A stretch of 64,000 bases of DNA. Source: Paenibacillus thiaminolyticus. GTDB taxonomy: Bacteria > Bacillota > Bacilli > Paenibacillales > Paenibacillaceae. Positions 16,681 through 25,040 of this stretch are shown here, one piece after another (position 1 is the first letter of the stretch; the number at the start of each line of letters is the position of its first letter). Location of the stretch: positions 1,178,001-1,242,000 of the forward strand of contig NZ_CP041405.1 in the NCBI RefSeq assembly GCF_007066085.1, read 5' to 3'. Both the position numbers and the translations under genes were made by a program. The notes beneath the pieces are model-generated. The model was not told the origin of the DNA and ran no database searches. It worked only from the letters and a program-made list of their open reading frames with translations.

Positions 16681-17562
16681 TTATACGCTAGATGCCATTT
16701 TGCGGTAAAAGAACGTCTCTATCGTCTCCAGCCCGTATTGGCCCGGATTGAAAATCTGTTCCGTGCTTCCTACGAATAGAACCCCGCCCGGTTTCAGCGC
16801 ATCGGCGAATTTGCGGTACAGCTGGAATTTGGCTTCCTCCGTGAAATAAATCATGACATTGCGGCAAATGATCAAATCCAGCGAGGTATCGAACGTGTCT
16901 TCCAGCAGATTCTGCTTCCGGAACCGAATCGCGCTCTTCAATGACTCGATAATCCGGTATCCTTCCGGCGCCTGCTGAAAATATTTCTGCCGGTACAGAT
17001 CCGGCACATCCTTCAGTGAACGTTCTACATAGCATGCTTCCTTCGCCTTCATCAATACGTTCTCGTCAATGTCGGTGGCGGTAATCTGAGAGCGCTGCAT
17101 CAGGCCCGACTCATTCAAGATCATGGCCAGCGTGTACGGCTCCTCTCCGGTAGAGCAAGCAGCGCTCCAGCAGCGCAGCTGCTTCGTATTGGCCGCCAAT
17201 GCCGGCAGCACGCTGTCTCTCAGGGTGACCCAACGATTCGGGTTACGCCAAAATTCGGAGACATTAATCGTCATCCGATCCAAAAATTCATTCAGCAAAT
17301 CCGGGTTCTGCCGGATCGCTTCGAAGAAGCTGCGGAATGTCGTATATCCGTTCTTCATGCGCAGCGTCGTCAACCGCCGCTTCATTTGCGCTTCCTTGTA
17401 CTGCAGCAGATCAATGCCCGTCAGGCGCTTGACCTCCACCATGAATTGCCGGTAATCCTCATCCTCATGCCCCGCTGCTGCGGAAGAGGCTCCGCCTTCG
17501 GTTGTCGATTGACCGAAAGGATAGGACGATAGGGCAGGCTGCCGCTTCGATTCATGCATCAT
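16681..17562 (-). CDS. cheR: Chemotaxis protein glutamate methyltransferase CheR
   Basis: CheR methylates glutamates on chemoreceptors using S-adenosylmethionine. The 293-residue protein has an N-terminal helical domain (about 35-95, with INVSEFWRNPN), then the SAM-binding SAACSTGEEPYTLAM motif near residue 134 and CRNVMIYF near 228. A poorly conserved, Ser/Gly-rich N-terminal 30 residues precedes the domain. It sits in the ndk-cheR-aroC order known from Bacillus, although no other chemotaxis gene is in the window. Confidence 0.95.
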   Translation of the reverse strand: MMHESKRQPALSSYPFGQSTTEGGASSAAAGHEDEDYRQFMVEVKRLTGIDLLQYKEAQMKRRLTTLRMKNGYTTFRSFFEAIRQNPDLLNEFLDRMTINVSEFWRNPNRWVTLRDSVLPALAANTKQLRCWSAACSTGEEPYTLAMILNESGLMQRSQITATDIDENVLMKAKEACYVERSLKDVPDLYRQKYFQQAPEGYRIIESLKSAIRFRKQNLLEDTFDTSLDLIICRNVMIYFTEEAKFQLYRKFADALKPGGVLFVGSTEQIFNPGQYGLETIETFFYRKMASSV

Positions 17563-17612
17563 TATTCACTCTCCACCACTTCATCATAGGAGCCGTTCTT
17601 CACAACAGCAAA

Positions 17613-17647
17613 GAACACGGCTGAACAGTTTCCTATTCGCCGTGTTC
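17613..17647 (-). terminator. Probable terminator after ndk
   Basis: GAACACGG / CCGTGTTC arms with a 19-base loop, followed on the minus strand by TTTGCTGTTG. It lies about 80 bp past the ndk stop and ahead of cheR. Confidence 0.55.
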
Positions 17648-17727
17648 CGATGCTTTTCCTGCTTTATGTAAGCTCTTTCATAAATAAGTCCGAAAATGCA
17701 GGAGAATCTTTGAAGTGCGGGCTATGA

Positions 17728-18171
17728 TCAGATCCAGCTCTCCAGCGCGCGATCATAGCTGATAATGTCGCTATCAGCGAATAGATTCGCGATCTCTCTG
17801 GCAGCGCTTTCTTGCGAATCGGAACCATGCACCAGATTGAGCGGGGTGTGGGACGCATAGTCGCCGCGAATCGTTCCCGGCTGCGCCTCTCCTACCTTCG
17901 TCTTGCCAATCATCAAGCGCGACAAGCTGATAATCTCATCACCTTCCCAGATCATAGCGAACACGGGACCAGAAGTAATGAAATCAACCAATTCGCCAAA
18001 AAACGGCTTTTCAGCATGTTCGGCATAATGGTGTTCGGCTTGTTCGCGCGTAATCATCATTAATTTCCCGGATACAAGCTTCCATCCTTTGCGTTCAAAG
18101 CGGCTTACGATTTCTCCGATGAGACCTCTTTGCACGCCGTCAGGTTTGACCATGATGAATGTGCGTTCCAT
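17728..18171 (-). CDS. ndk: Nucleoside diphosphate kinase
   Basis: Ndk equalises nucleoside triphosphate pools via a phosphohistidine. The 147-residue protein starts [13 protein letters not shown] behind GAGGAG. It carries the active-site His115 in the NLVHGSDS motif, with IRGDYA just before. Length and motif match the family. The preceding five codons of the longer frame are not supported by a ribosome site. Confidence 0.97.
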   Translation of the reverse strand: MERTFIMVKPDGVQRGLIGEIVSRFERKGWKLVSGKLMMITREQAEHHYAEHAEKPFFGELVDFITSGPVFAMIWEGDEIISLSRLMIGKTKVGEAQPGTIRGDYASHTPLNLVHGSDSQESAAREIANLFADSDIISYDRALESWI

Positions 18172-18262
18172 AGGTTCACTCCTCAATTATTGTGAAAGTA
18201 GTCCAGCGAACCAAGTATACCAAATATTTCATCATTGCGCACCTTGACTTTTTGAATCCAGA

Positions 18263-19237
18263 TTAATGGGATCGATTGGCAATAAAATAGGCGATATCCC
18301 GCAGGTTTTTGCGCGCACGGATATCAGGCAGCTGCTCGAGGGCCTGAATCGCTTTGTTAATGTAGCGTTCAGCGAGCTGCTCCGCGCGCCGGATGCCTGC
18401 GCTATCCCGAATATTATGTAAAATCGAAGATACATCCGTATGTCCGTTCATGGACCGGATGTGCTCAATATCGCGCAGCAGCGCCTGCCGGCGTCCGGTC
18501 TCTTCCAGCGCATAAATGACAGGCAGCGTCAAATTGCCCTGCCGGATGTCATTGCCCGGAGGCTTCCCCAGCTGCGCTTCGGTCCCGGTCAAATCCAGCA
18601 CGTCATCGCGAATCTGGAACGCCATCCCGACATTGTAGCCGAACCGGTACAGCTGGCGGCCGATGGCGGCCGTAGCCCCGGAAGCGATAGCTCCCAACTG
18701 GCAGCTGATCGCGATCAGAAGCGCCGTCTTGCGGCGGATTCGCAGCAGGTACTGCCGCTCGGATTGGGACGTATTGAAGAAATCCCGGATCTGCTCCATT
18801 TCCCCGATGCACATTTGAACCATCGCTTTCGACAGAATGCGGTGAATTTGCGGTTCCTGCAGCTCGGTGGCCAGCACCAGCGCCTGCCCATAGATGTAGT
18901 CTCCGGTATACATCGCAACCCGGTTGTCCCATTTTGCTTTGACGGTCAGCTGTCCCCGCCGCATATCGGCATCGTCAATGACGTCGTCGTGAACGAGCGA
19001 GGCCATATGAATCAGCTCCAGAGGGACGGCTACATATTTGAGTCTCTCCAGATCATAGGTTCCGAATTTCCCGGCCAAGAGAACGAAGACCGGACGGATG
19101 CGCTTGCCGCCAGCCTTGAGAAGCTGCAGCGAAGCGTCATTCAGCGTCCGGAGATCGGTTGCGATCGATCGTTCCAGTTGCTTCTCGATATACGATACAT
19201 CCTGCTTCATTGTCGCGTAAATGTCCCACAATTTCAT
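18263..19237 (-). CDS. hepT: Heptaprenyl diphosphate synthase large subunit
   Basis: HepT is the catalytic subunit that elongates farnesyl diphosphate to the C35 side chain of menaquinone-7. The 324-residue all-helical trans-prenyltransferase has the two aspartate-rich motifs DDVIDD (84-89) and DDVLD (211-215), and GGKRIRP at 43-49. It needs HepS, encoded at the start of the same operon. It follows mqnA by eight bases. Confidence 0.95.
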   Translation of the reverse strand: MKLWDIYATMKQDVSYIEKQLERSIATDLRTLNDASLQLLKAGGKRIRPVFVLLAGKFGTYDLERLKYVAVPLELIHMASLVHDDVIDDADMRRGQLTVKAKWDNRVAMYTGDYIYGQALVLATELQEPQIHRILSKAMVQMCIGEMEQIRDFFNTSQSERQYLLRIRRKTALLIAISCQLGAIASGATAAIGRQLYRFGYNVGMAFQIRDDVLDLTGTEAQLGKPPGNDIRQGNLTLPVIYALEETGRRQALLRDIEHIRSMNGHTDVSSILHNIRDSAGIRRAEQLAERYINKAIQALEQLPDIRARKNLRDIAYFIANRSH

Positions 19238-19245
19238 GCCTTCAC

Positions 19246-20115
19246 CTAACCAACCGTATTTTCCGACCAGAGTTCAAGCCGAACTTCATGATCAATAAGC
19301 CCTAACTCGTACGCGTATTGGAAATAGCGCTGAAGCCCTTCCTGCTGCGGACGATCGAAATCGTAATTCAAATTGGTAAAATAATTCATCCAGTAGTCGA
19401 CCGTGCCGCCGATCGTGCGTACGGCCTCCTGCGCCAACGGGCGCGGATCGAGGAGACTCTTCCGCTTGCTGGCTTCGAACGCCTCCATAATAATCCTGAT
19501 ATCGTCGCCATGATGGCGGATGACGTCCCGATTGACCGCCCATACCGCGAAGGTCATCCAATGCCCGGTCCATTGGCGCCACAGCTCGCCGAGATCGATC
19601 ACTTCATATCCGGGGTTCTTCCAGGAAGCCCGGATGGCGTGATCGCCAATAAGAACGGCGCCGTCCGCTTCAGCCATCATCGCGTCCAGATCCGGATCCA
19701 TCGGAATGTAGTCCGGGCGGGCATGATAGAACTTCGCGGCGATAATCTTGAATAGATTGGTCGACGTAGCCGACGTGGTCGTCAAAGCGATCTTGCCCCG
19801 AAGCGCTTCCTCCAGCGGCTTCTTCAAAAAGAGAAAGATGGAATTGACGCGGCCGTGCGCGCTGACCGACAAATTCGGGAACAGCGTATATTGCTCGGAG
19901 GAAATGCCGTAAGCAAACGCCGAAATCGGCCCCATATCAATCCTGCCTTCACGCATTGCTTGATTCAGCCCGGCAGGAACGGCCGGGATCATGTCCAACA
20001 TAGCCCGGGTGTTCTTCGGCTCAAAATGATAAAAGATCGGCCATACGTTCGTATAATCGATACGGCCGATGCGAATATGGGACGGGTTATTGTTCACGTC
20101 TTGCTGCAGTACCAT
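19246..20115 (-). CDS. mqnA: Chorismate dehydratase (futalosine pathway)
   Basis: MqnA removes water from chorismate to give 3-enolpyruvylbenzoate, the entry step of the futalosine route to menaquinone. The 289-residue protein has the periplasmic-binding-like fold of the MqnA/MqnD family: IRIGRIDYTNVWPIFYHF at the start, GPISAFAYG near residue 63, TTTSATSTNLFK near 112 and a GDHAI region with IDLGELW near 155. It overlaps ubiX by 29 bases and has an AAGGTGGGGGG ribosome site. MqnB, MqnC and MqnD are not in the window, so the rest of the pathway is inferred. Confidence 0.88.
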   Translation of the reverse strand: MVLQQDVNNNPSHIRIGRIDYTNVWPIFYHFEPKNTRAMLDMIPAVPAGLNQAMREGRIDMGPISAFAYGISSEQYTLFPNLSVSAHGRVNSIFLFLKKPLEEALRGKIALTTTSATSTNLFKIIAAKFYHARPDYIPMDPDLDAMMAEADGAVLIGDHAIRASWKNPGYEVIDLGELWRQWTGHWMTFAVWAVNRDVIRHHGDDIRIIMEAFEASKRKSLLDPRPLAQEAVRTIGGTVDYWMNYFTNLNYDFDRPQQEGLQRYFQYAYELGLIDHEVRLELWSENTVG

Positions 20116-20716
20116 CAGGTTCCCCCCACCTTCTAAACAATTGATGCTCGATATCGAGTGTGTCCAGCACCTTCCCGACCAGGAAGTTCACGATGTCATC
20201 CAACGTCTTCGGATGATAATAGAACGCCGGCATCGCAGGCACGATGCGCACGCCCATATGTGCGAGCTTGAGCATATTTTCCAGATGGATCGCATGCATC
20301 GGCGTCTCGCGCGGCACAATGATGAGCGGGCGCCCTTCCTTCATCATCACATCGGCTGCCCGTCCCATCAGGTTGTCCGAAGAGCCGTGGGCCAAGGATG
20401 ACAGCGTCCCCATGGAACAAGGCATGATGATCATTCCTTGGACACGGTAAGAGCCGCTCGCGATAGTGGCCCCGATATCCTGGATCGGATGGTACACGAT
20501 GCGGCCGGCTTGTTCTCCGAACGCCCGCTCGATGGCCTCCTGGCGCCGGGTGACTTCCCAACCCAGTTCTTCCTTCAGCACCCGCCATCCGGCATCCGAG
20601 ACGAGCAAATGCACAATGCAGCCAGCTTGCAACAGGCATTCCGCGAGCCGGATGCCGTAAATCGCTCCGCTTGCCCCGGTAATGCCGACGACATAACGCT
20701 TGTCCGCCGCTGTCAT
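20087..20716 (-). CDS. ubiX: Flavin prenyltransferase UbiX
   Basis: UbiX makes prenylated FMN, the cofactor of UbiD-type decarboxylases; in futalosine organisms this supports decarboxylation of the naphthoate intermediate. The 209-residue flavoprotein has GITGASGAIYGIRLAE at 10-25, a SGSYRVQGMIIMPCSMGTLSS core and PRETPMHAIHLENM near 155, all typical. Its ATG overlaps the ubiA-like stop by four bases. It could alternatively act with a phenolic acid decarboxylase, but the operon favours quinone synthesis. Confidence 0.92.
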   Translation of the reverse strand: MTAADKRYVVGITGASGAIYGIRLAECLLQAGCIVHLLVSDAGWRVLKEELGWEVTRRQEAIERAFGEQAGRIVYHPIQDIGATIASGSYRVQGMIIMPCSMGTLSSLAHGSSDNLMGRAADVMMKEGRPLIIVPRETPMHAIHLENMLKLAHMGVRIVPAMPAFYYHPKTLDDIVNFLVGKVLDTLDIEHQLFRRWGEPDGTAARREQ

Positions 20717-21585
20717 GGGCCCAGCACCACCAAATCCAGCAAAGTGAAGGCGAATACGACAATGCTCAAAATGCCGTTCAGCGTAAAGAATGCGGTGTTC
20801 GTCCGGCTCAGATCATACGGCTTGACCAGCATATGCTCATAAATGAGCAAGCCGGAAGCAATCACGGTGCCGATAATATACCACCAGCTCAATTGAGTGA
20901 CGAACAGCAGCAGCAGGAATCCGATCGCGGTGACAATGTGAAACCCGCGCGCTATCCACAATGCCTTCGCAATGCCGAACCGGACGGGAATCGATTTCAA
21001 GCCTTCCTTGCGATCGAATTCATAATCCTGGCAGGCATAGATGACATCAAAGCCTGTCGTCCAGCAAGCCACCGTCAAATAAAAAATAATAGAAGTCCAG
21101 TTGATCTCATTCGTGACCGCAACCCAGCCCCCTAGCGGAGCCAAAGCGATCGTCAAGCCGAGAATAAAGTGGCACAGCCATGTAAAGCGCTTCGTGAATG
21201 AATAAATGACAAGCATAAAGACGGCAATAGGCAATAAATAAACAGCCAGAGGCTGCAGATTGGCCGCTGCCCAGAACAGCAGTCCGAACGATACGGCGGT
21301 GAATAATATCACTTCTCCTGCCTTGAGCAGGCCGGCCGGAATGGCGCGGTTGGCCGTGCGCGGGTTTTTGGCGTCAATGGCGGCATCAATGAGCCGGTTC
21401 AAGGCCATCGCCGCGCTTCGCGCTCCGACCATAGCCATCAGAATCCATCCCCATTCGGCTAGCGTAGGGAAGCGGTTATCCATGACCATGGCGCCTAAGA
21501 TTGCGCCCATGAACGCAAACGGAAGCGCGAATAACGTATGTTCGATTTTTATCATTTCTAGGAAAATACGCACTTTTTTAAACAT
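20713..21585 (-). CDS. mqnP: UbiA-family prenyltransferase (probable MqnP)
   Basis: A 290-residue membrane protein with about eight hydrophobic segments and UbiA motifs: [20 protein letters not shown] near residue 60 (the NxxxDxxxD metal site) and [16 protein letters not shown] near 185. It should attach the polyprenyl chain from HepS/HepT to the aromatic head group. Given mqnA in the same operon, MqnP is more likely than MenA. The start at 21585 has AAGGGGA at good spacing and overlaps the menG stop by eight bases. Confidence 0.88.
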   Translation of the reverse strand: MFKKVRIFLEMIKIEHTLFALPFAFMGAILGAMVMDNRFPTLAEWGWILMAMVGARSAAMALNRLIDAAIDAKNPRTANRAIPAGLLKAGEVILFTAVSFGLLFWAAANLQPLAVYLLPIAVFMLVIYSFTKRFTWLCHFILGLTIALAPLGGWVAVTNEINWTSIIFYLTVACWTTGFDVIYACQDYEFDRKEGLKSIPVRFGIAKALWIARGFHIVTAIGFLLLLFVTQLSWWYIIGTVIASGLLIYEHMLVKPYDLSRTNTAFFTLNGILSIVVFAFTLLDLVVLGP

Positions 21586-22315
21586 GTCCATTCCCCTTCG
21601 TGCCGATGTGCAGCGCGGCAATTCCTCCCGTTAGCGGCTTTGCCTCCACTTGCTCCAGGCCGGCGGCGCAGAACATGTCGGCCAGTTCCTGACGTCCCGG
21701 GAACGAAGCCAACGATTCCGGCAGCCATTTGTACTGCTCGTAGCGCTTGGCAATCAATTTCCCCTGCAACGGAAGCAGCCGTTCGAAATAAAAATAGTAC
21801 AGCCCCTTAAAAGGCTGCCATGTCGGCTTGCTCAACTCCAGGCAGACGACCCGCCCCCCGGGCTTGACCACTCTCCGCATCTCCCGAATCACCTGATCAT
21901 AGTCAGGAACATTGCGGAGCCCGAAGCCGATTGTCACATAATCGAAGCTGTCATCCGGGAACGGGAGATCCATCGCATTGCCTTCAACAAGCCGGATCTG
22001 ATCCTGCAAGCCCAATTTTTCTATTTTGCGCTGCCCGACGGACAGCATGTTCGGACTGAAGTCCAGACCGGTCATCTGCCCCGTGCGGCTCGCCTGCGCC
22101 AGCTGGATGGTCCAGTCGCATGTCCCGCAGCATAAGTCGAGCGCGGTCTCTCCGGGCTGAACATTCATCCGGCGCATCGTATAATTCCGCCACGCTTTAT
22201 GACGCCGGAAGCTCATAATATCGTTCATGATATCGTATTTATGAGCAATGTTCTCGAACACATCATGCACATATTTTTCTTTGGACTTCCCCGTTTTTGG
22301 AGAATGTGTCTCCAT
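21578..22315 (-). CDS. menG: Demethylmenaquinone methyltransferase
   Basis: MenG (UbiE/MenH family) performs the last menaquinone step, methylating demethylmenaquinone with SAM. The 245-residue protein has the SAM-binding [11 protein letters not shown] near residue 60, GLDFSPNML, and the UbiE signatures [11 protein letters not shown] and [10 protein letters not shown] start at ATG 22315, where the family begins; a GTG at 22339 in frame would add eight residues but has a weaker ribosome site. It lies between hepS and ubiA. Confidence 0.95.
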   Translation of the reverse strand: METHSPKTGKSKEKYVHDVFENIAHKYDIMNDIMSFRRHKAWRNYTMRRMNVQPGETALDLCCGTCDWTIQLAQASRTGQMTGLDFSPNMLSVGQRKIEKLGLQDQIRLVEGNAMDLPFPDDSFDYVTIGFGLRNVPDYDQVIREMRRVVKPGGRVVCLELSKPTWQPFKGLYYFYFERLLPLQGKLIAKRYEQYKWLPESLASFPGRQELADMFCAAGLEQVEAKPLTGGIAALHIGTKGNGHV

Positions 22316-22353
22316 GTTATGCGTCACCTTGCCCTTCACCTCAATCCGGTATG

Positions 22354-23223
22354 TTAGCTGCGTTGAGCCGCAGCGTTGGTCGGAGAAGACGTCAGCACGA
22401 GCGGGCTAAGCAATTGGACAACCCGTCCGGTCGTTCCGGCGTCCAGCGGCATCGCGGACGTAATGCTCTGCAGCTTGTCCTGAATGACCCGAATCTGGTA
22501 CGCCAGCTGCTGCCTCACTTCATACTTCGCCATCATCGCGCTCCAGAACGCGGTATCGTAGGCGCGCTGCTTCATTTTCCTTCTCTCTTCTTCCGTGCCT
22601 TGCTGCCACACATGCCAATAAGACCAGCTGCCTTCGAAGCGCTGGAACTGCTCGGAGCGTTCCTGCTCCTGCTTCATCACTTCCAACTCGGCGACCTGGT
22701 CGAGCAGTTGCTCCCATAAGCTTACGTCCTGGGAAGCCATACGATGGTTGAACGACTGGAACAGCGTCTTGCGCAGAGATACGCATGCACGCAAATATTC
22801 CTCCGCCGTCATCGCCCACAGCTTCATCTTCTCGCTCGTGGCCACCTTGAGCTGATTGACGGCGCAGACCGCCTGGCTCAGCGACCGAATGGCATCGACT
22901 TGTCCCGCATGGGCGAGCAGATGATAGAAGCGGCTGCTGAAATAATCTCCCGCCAGCACCTTGAGCTGCCGGGAACGCAGATTGCGATCGCTCTCATCCT
23001 TGGTCGCCATCTCAATCATGTCGTGGGTATCCAGGCCCACTTGCACGAGCGAAGTTACCAGCGCAATCAGTTCGCTGTGCTCCGCCCCCTTCTTGCTGCG
23101 GTTTAAAAAGGCGAACATCAGCTCCACCCGCGTATGTGGGAACGCAGGCAGGTCAGTGTACGCCTGTATCATGTCATGTTCTACGTACCGTTTTGCCAAT
23201 TGCGAAATGTGGTTTACTTCCAT
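22354..23223 (-). CDS. hepS: Heptaprenyl diphosphate synthase small subunit
   Basis: HepS is the non-catalytic partner of HepT and sets the product chain length. The 289-residue helical protein has the recognisable [16 protein letters not shown] segment near residue 88 and a HDMIEMA stretch near 67, and lacks DDxxD motifs as expected. It heads the operon hepS-menG-ubiA-ubiX-mqnA-hepT. About 125 bp upstream carry an extended -10 promoter. Confidence 0.9.
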   Translation of the reverse strand: MEVNHISQLAKRYVEHDMIQAYTDLPAFPHTRVELMFAFLNRSKKGAEHSELIALVTSLVQVGLDTHDMIEMATKDESDRNLRSRQLKVLAGDYFSSRFYHLLAHAGQVDAIRSLSQAVCAVNQLKVATSEKMKLWAMTAEEYLRACVSLRKTLFQSFNHRMASQDVSLWEQLLDQVAELEVMKQEQERSEQFQRFEGSWSYWHVWQQGTEEERRKMKQRAYDTAFWSAMMAKYEVRQQLAYQIRVIQDKLQSITSAMPLDAGTTGRVVQLLSPLVLTSSPTNAAAQRS

Positions 23224-23281
23224 TATGAGTCCTCCGACAATAAGCGGTTAGTCATCCTGGCAGGATGTCGCAATCTAAATC

Positions 23282-23310
23282 ATTATATCATAGGTTCCAT
23301 ATGAACGGGC
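23282..23310 (-). promoter_or_regulatory. Probable promoter of the hepS operon
   Basis: TGATATAAT on the minus strand gives a perfect -10 (23287-23282) with an extended TGn; the -35 is poor. It lies 59 bp before hepS. Confidence 0.45.
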
Positions 23311-23347
23311 ACATTTTCTTGTTGTGCCGCCGAACCAGGCAGGTCTC

Positions 23348-23896
23348 CTATCTGTCTCCGGGAAAAGTCCGATCCCATAGCGGCGTATAAATAAAGCGGA
23401 GCGCCTGTTCCGTATCGGGTGAGACGACGCCGGCGCGAACAGCCTTCAAGCGTTCCGGAGTCGCTTCCGGCTTGCGCGCGTCCAGCGACAGCAGAACGTA
23501 ATTTTTTTTCAAGCGCTCATCCTGTATGACGATCCGCAGCAGCAGCCGGTTCACATTGTCCGTTCGTGTGAAGCTGTGCTGCAGCAGCTCATAGATGTCA
23601 TGATAGATCGCATCCGGCCTCGCGATGGTGGAGGCGACTTTCATGTCAATCGTCAGTCCGTCTCCGTTCCATGCCGCCCGGCTCAGTCTGAGCTGCAGCG
23701 GAATATCGGATAAATAGTCGACCAGCCGCGCCTCAGTGACGGTGACAATCTGCGGTGATGCCGTTACGGCAGCCGCCTCCTGCGGCTTGTTCCCGTCCGC
23801 GCGTTGCGCAGCGGTCAGCCAGCCAAGCCCCGCCATCAGCAGGATGGTCGCCATCGCCGTCAGCATGGCCGGCCGCCATCGTTGAACCCGGTTCAT
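23348..23896 (-). CDS. Conserved-looking membrane-anchored protein of unknown function
   Basis: A 182-residue protein with an N-terminal hydrophobic segment (about residues 10-28) after a basic start, consistent with a signal anchor or uncleaved signal peptide, then a soluble extracytoplasmic domain of mixed helix and strand without cysteines or known motifs. The ATG at 23896 is preceded by AGGGGAG; the longer frame adds eight unsupported residues. It lies between mtrB and hepS. I do not recognise the family. Confidence 0.7.
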   Translation of the reverse strand: MNRVQRWRPAMLTAMATILLMAGLGWLTAAQRADGNKPQEAAAVTASPQIVTVTEARLVDYLSDIPLQLRLSRAAWNGDGLTIDMKVASTIARPDAIYHDIYELLQHSFTRTDNVNRLLLRIVIQDERLKKNYVLLSLDARKPEATPERLKAVRAGVVSPDTEQALRFIYTPLWDRTFPGDR

Positions 23897-24061
23897 TATA
23901 CCCGCTCCCCTACTGTACATGTTGAAGACATCCGCTGGGAATCCCTATCCCCAGTCTCGACCCATAAGAGGATGTCCATACCTCATCATACAGTGAAATT
24001 GCGCGGGGTATGACTGCAATTCCGCAGCAGATCCGCCGCGGGACATTACCGGGCGCCGCAA

Positions 24062-24083
24062 AAAAACCGCCCCGCAGCATGGC
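24062..24083 (-). terminator. Terminator after mtrB
   Basis: On the minus strand CCGCC-ATGCTGCGG-GGCGG runs into eight T residues, 14 bp past the mtrB stop. Confidence 0.75.
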
Positions 24084-24096
24084 GGAGCAGCTCGCC

Positions 24097-24318
24097 TTAA
24101 TCCGTATCGGTATGAATCTCGCCATGCTTCGTCAGGATGACGGCCTTGCCGCGCACCTTGACCGCGGACGTATGATCGGTGAACTGCGCAATCAGCACTT
24201 CATTCCTATCCAGCTTCTCGATATGATGGAAGCGGGTATCCTGGCCCCGTGTCAATCCGAATACTTGCACGCCTTGATCCTTGGCCTTGATAACGATATA
24301 GTCGGTCTGGTTCTCCAA
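24097..24318 (-). CDS. mtrB: Tryptophan RNA-binding attenuation protein TRAP
   Basis: TRAP forms an 11-subunit ring that binds tryptophan and then wraps (G/U)AG-repeat RNA, stopping transcription of trp genes. The 73-residue protein shows the family core: [41 protein letters not shown] and KVRGKA, with the Lys, Glu and Arg of the RNA-binding face retained. I set the start at TTG 24318, seven bases after AGGAGGG; the 99-residue frame to 24396 has no ribosome site. It follows hbs, separated by a terminator, with no folE (mtrA) between them. Its target site is at 13355-13408. Confidence 0.95.
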   Translation of the reverse strand: MENQTDYIVIKAKDQGVQVFGLTRGQDTRFHHIEKLDRNEVLIAQFTDHTSAVKVRGKAVILTKHGEIHTDTD

Positions 24319-24415
24319 CAGAACTCCCTCCTCTTCTCTCGCTATTATAACATGGTTGCGCCGCTTGCCCATACCCCGTCTCGAACGCCCGGACACGTCT
24401 TCCCCGACAAGAGAA

Positions 24416-24443
24416 AAGCCGCGACGGAATCCCGTCGCGGCTT
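24416..24443 (-). terminator. Terminator after hbs
   Basis: A 12-bp stem GCCGCGACGGGA / TCCGTCGCGGC with TTTTCTCTTG on the minus strand, 46 bp past the hbs stop. It isolates mtrB, which therefore needs its own promoter or read-through. Confidence 0.9.
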
Positions 24444-24488
24444 CACTGAGCTCGCGTTCCCCATAGTCACTAGAGTATGTAAGTTCAC

Positions 24489-24761
24489 TTATTTGATGCC
24501 GTCTTTAAGTGCTTTACCCGGTTTGAACGCAGGGATCTTGCTCGCAGGAATTTCGATTTCTTCACCCGTTTGCGGGTTCCGTCCTTTGCGGGCGGAGCGC
24601 TCGCGCACTTCGAAGTTGCCGAAGCCTACCAATTGGACCTTGTCACCGTTCTGCAGCGCGTTCGAAATGGCTTCGAAGACGGCGTCTACCACTTTCGTCA
24701 CGTCTTTCTTGGACAATTCCGTGGACTCTGCAACCTCGGTAATCAATTCGGATTTGTTCAT
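24489..24761 (-). CDS. hbs: HU-family DNA-binding protein
   Basis: A 90-residue HU protein that bends and compacts DNA as a dimer. It starts MNKSELI behind GGGAGGTG and shows [18 protein letters not shown], the DNA-binding beta-arm at about residues 46-63. The 16 extra codons of the longer frame precede the ribosome site and are excluded. Its place next to spoIVA matches Bacillus. Confidence 0.97.
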   Translation of the reverse strand: MNKSELITEVAESTELSKKDVTKVVDAVFEAISNALQNGDKVQLVGFGNFEVRERSARKGRNPQTGEEIEIPASKIPAFKPGKALKDGIK

Positions 24762-24896
24762 TTTCAATTCACCTCCCGATGAAATATGTCTTGTTATCCC
24801 TTTTTTCACTGTTTCCTATGAAAATATACATCATCAACCCTAAAAACGTCAGATACAGCTTGGTTCTGCCGTCTTTCATGGTCGAGGAACAAATTT

Positions 24897-24925
24897 ATAG
24901 TAATATACCGCTATCACAAATGCAA
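24897..24925 (-). promoter_or_regulatory. Probable promoter of hbs
   Basis: TTGCAT (24925-24920) and TACTAT (24902-24897) with a 17-base spacer on the minus strand, 135 bp before the hbs start. Confidence 0.5.
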
Positions 24926-24967
24926 GGGGGTAAAATCAGCCCCGCGCCGTGAAATAAACAAAAATAG

Positions 24968-25017
24968 CCCAATCCGCCCCCTGTTCCCGAGAGAACAAGG
25001 AGCGCCTGAGCTATGCT
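24968..25017 (-). terminator. Terminator after spoIVA
   Basis: A long interrupted hairpin (ATAGCTC...GGGCTAT outer arms, TTGTTC/GAACA inner arms) followed by TTTTTG on the minus strand, about 25 bp after spoIVA. Confidence 0.75.
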
Positions 25018-25040
25018 CCGTATCCGGTATGAATGTTCCG

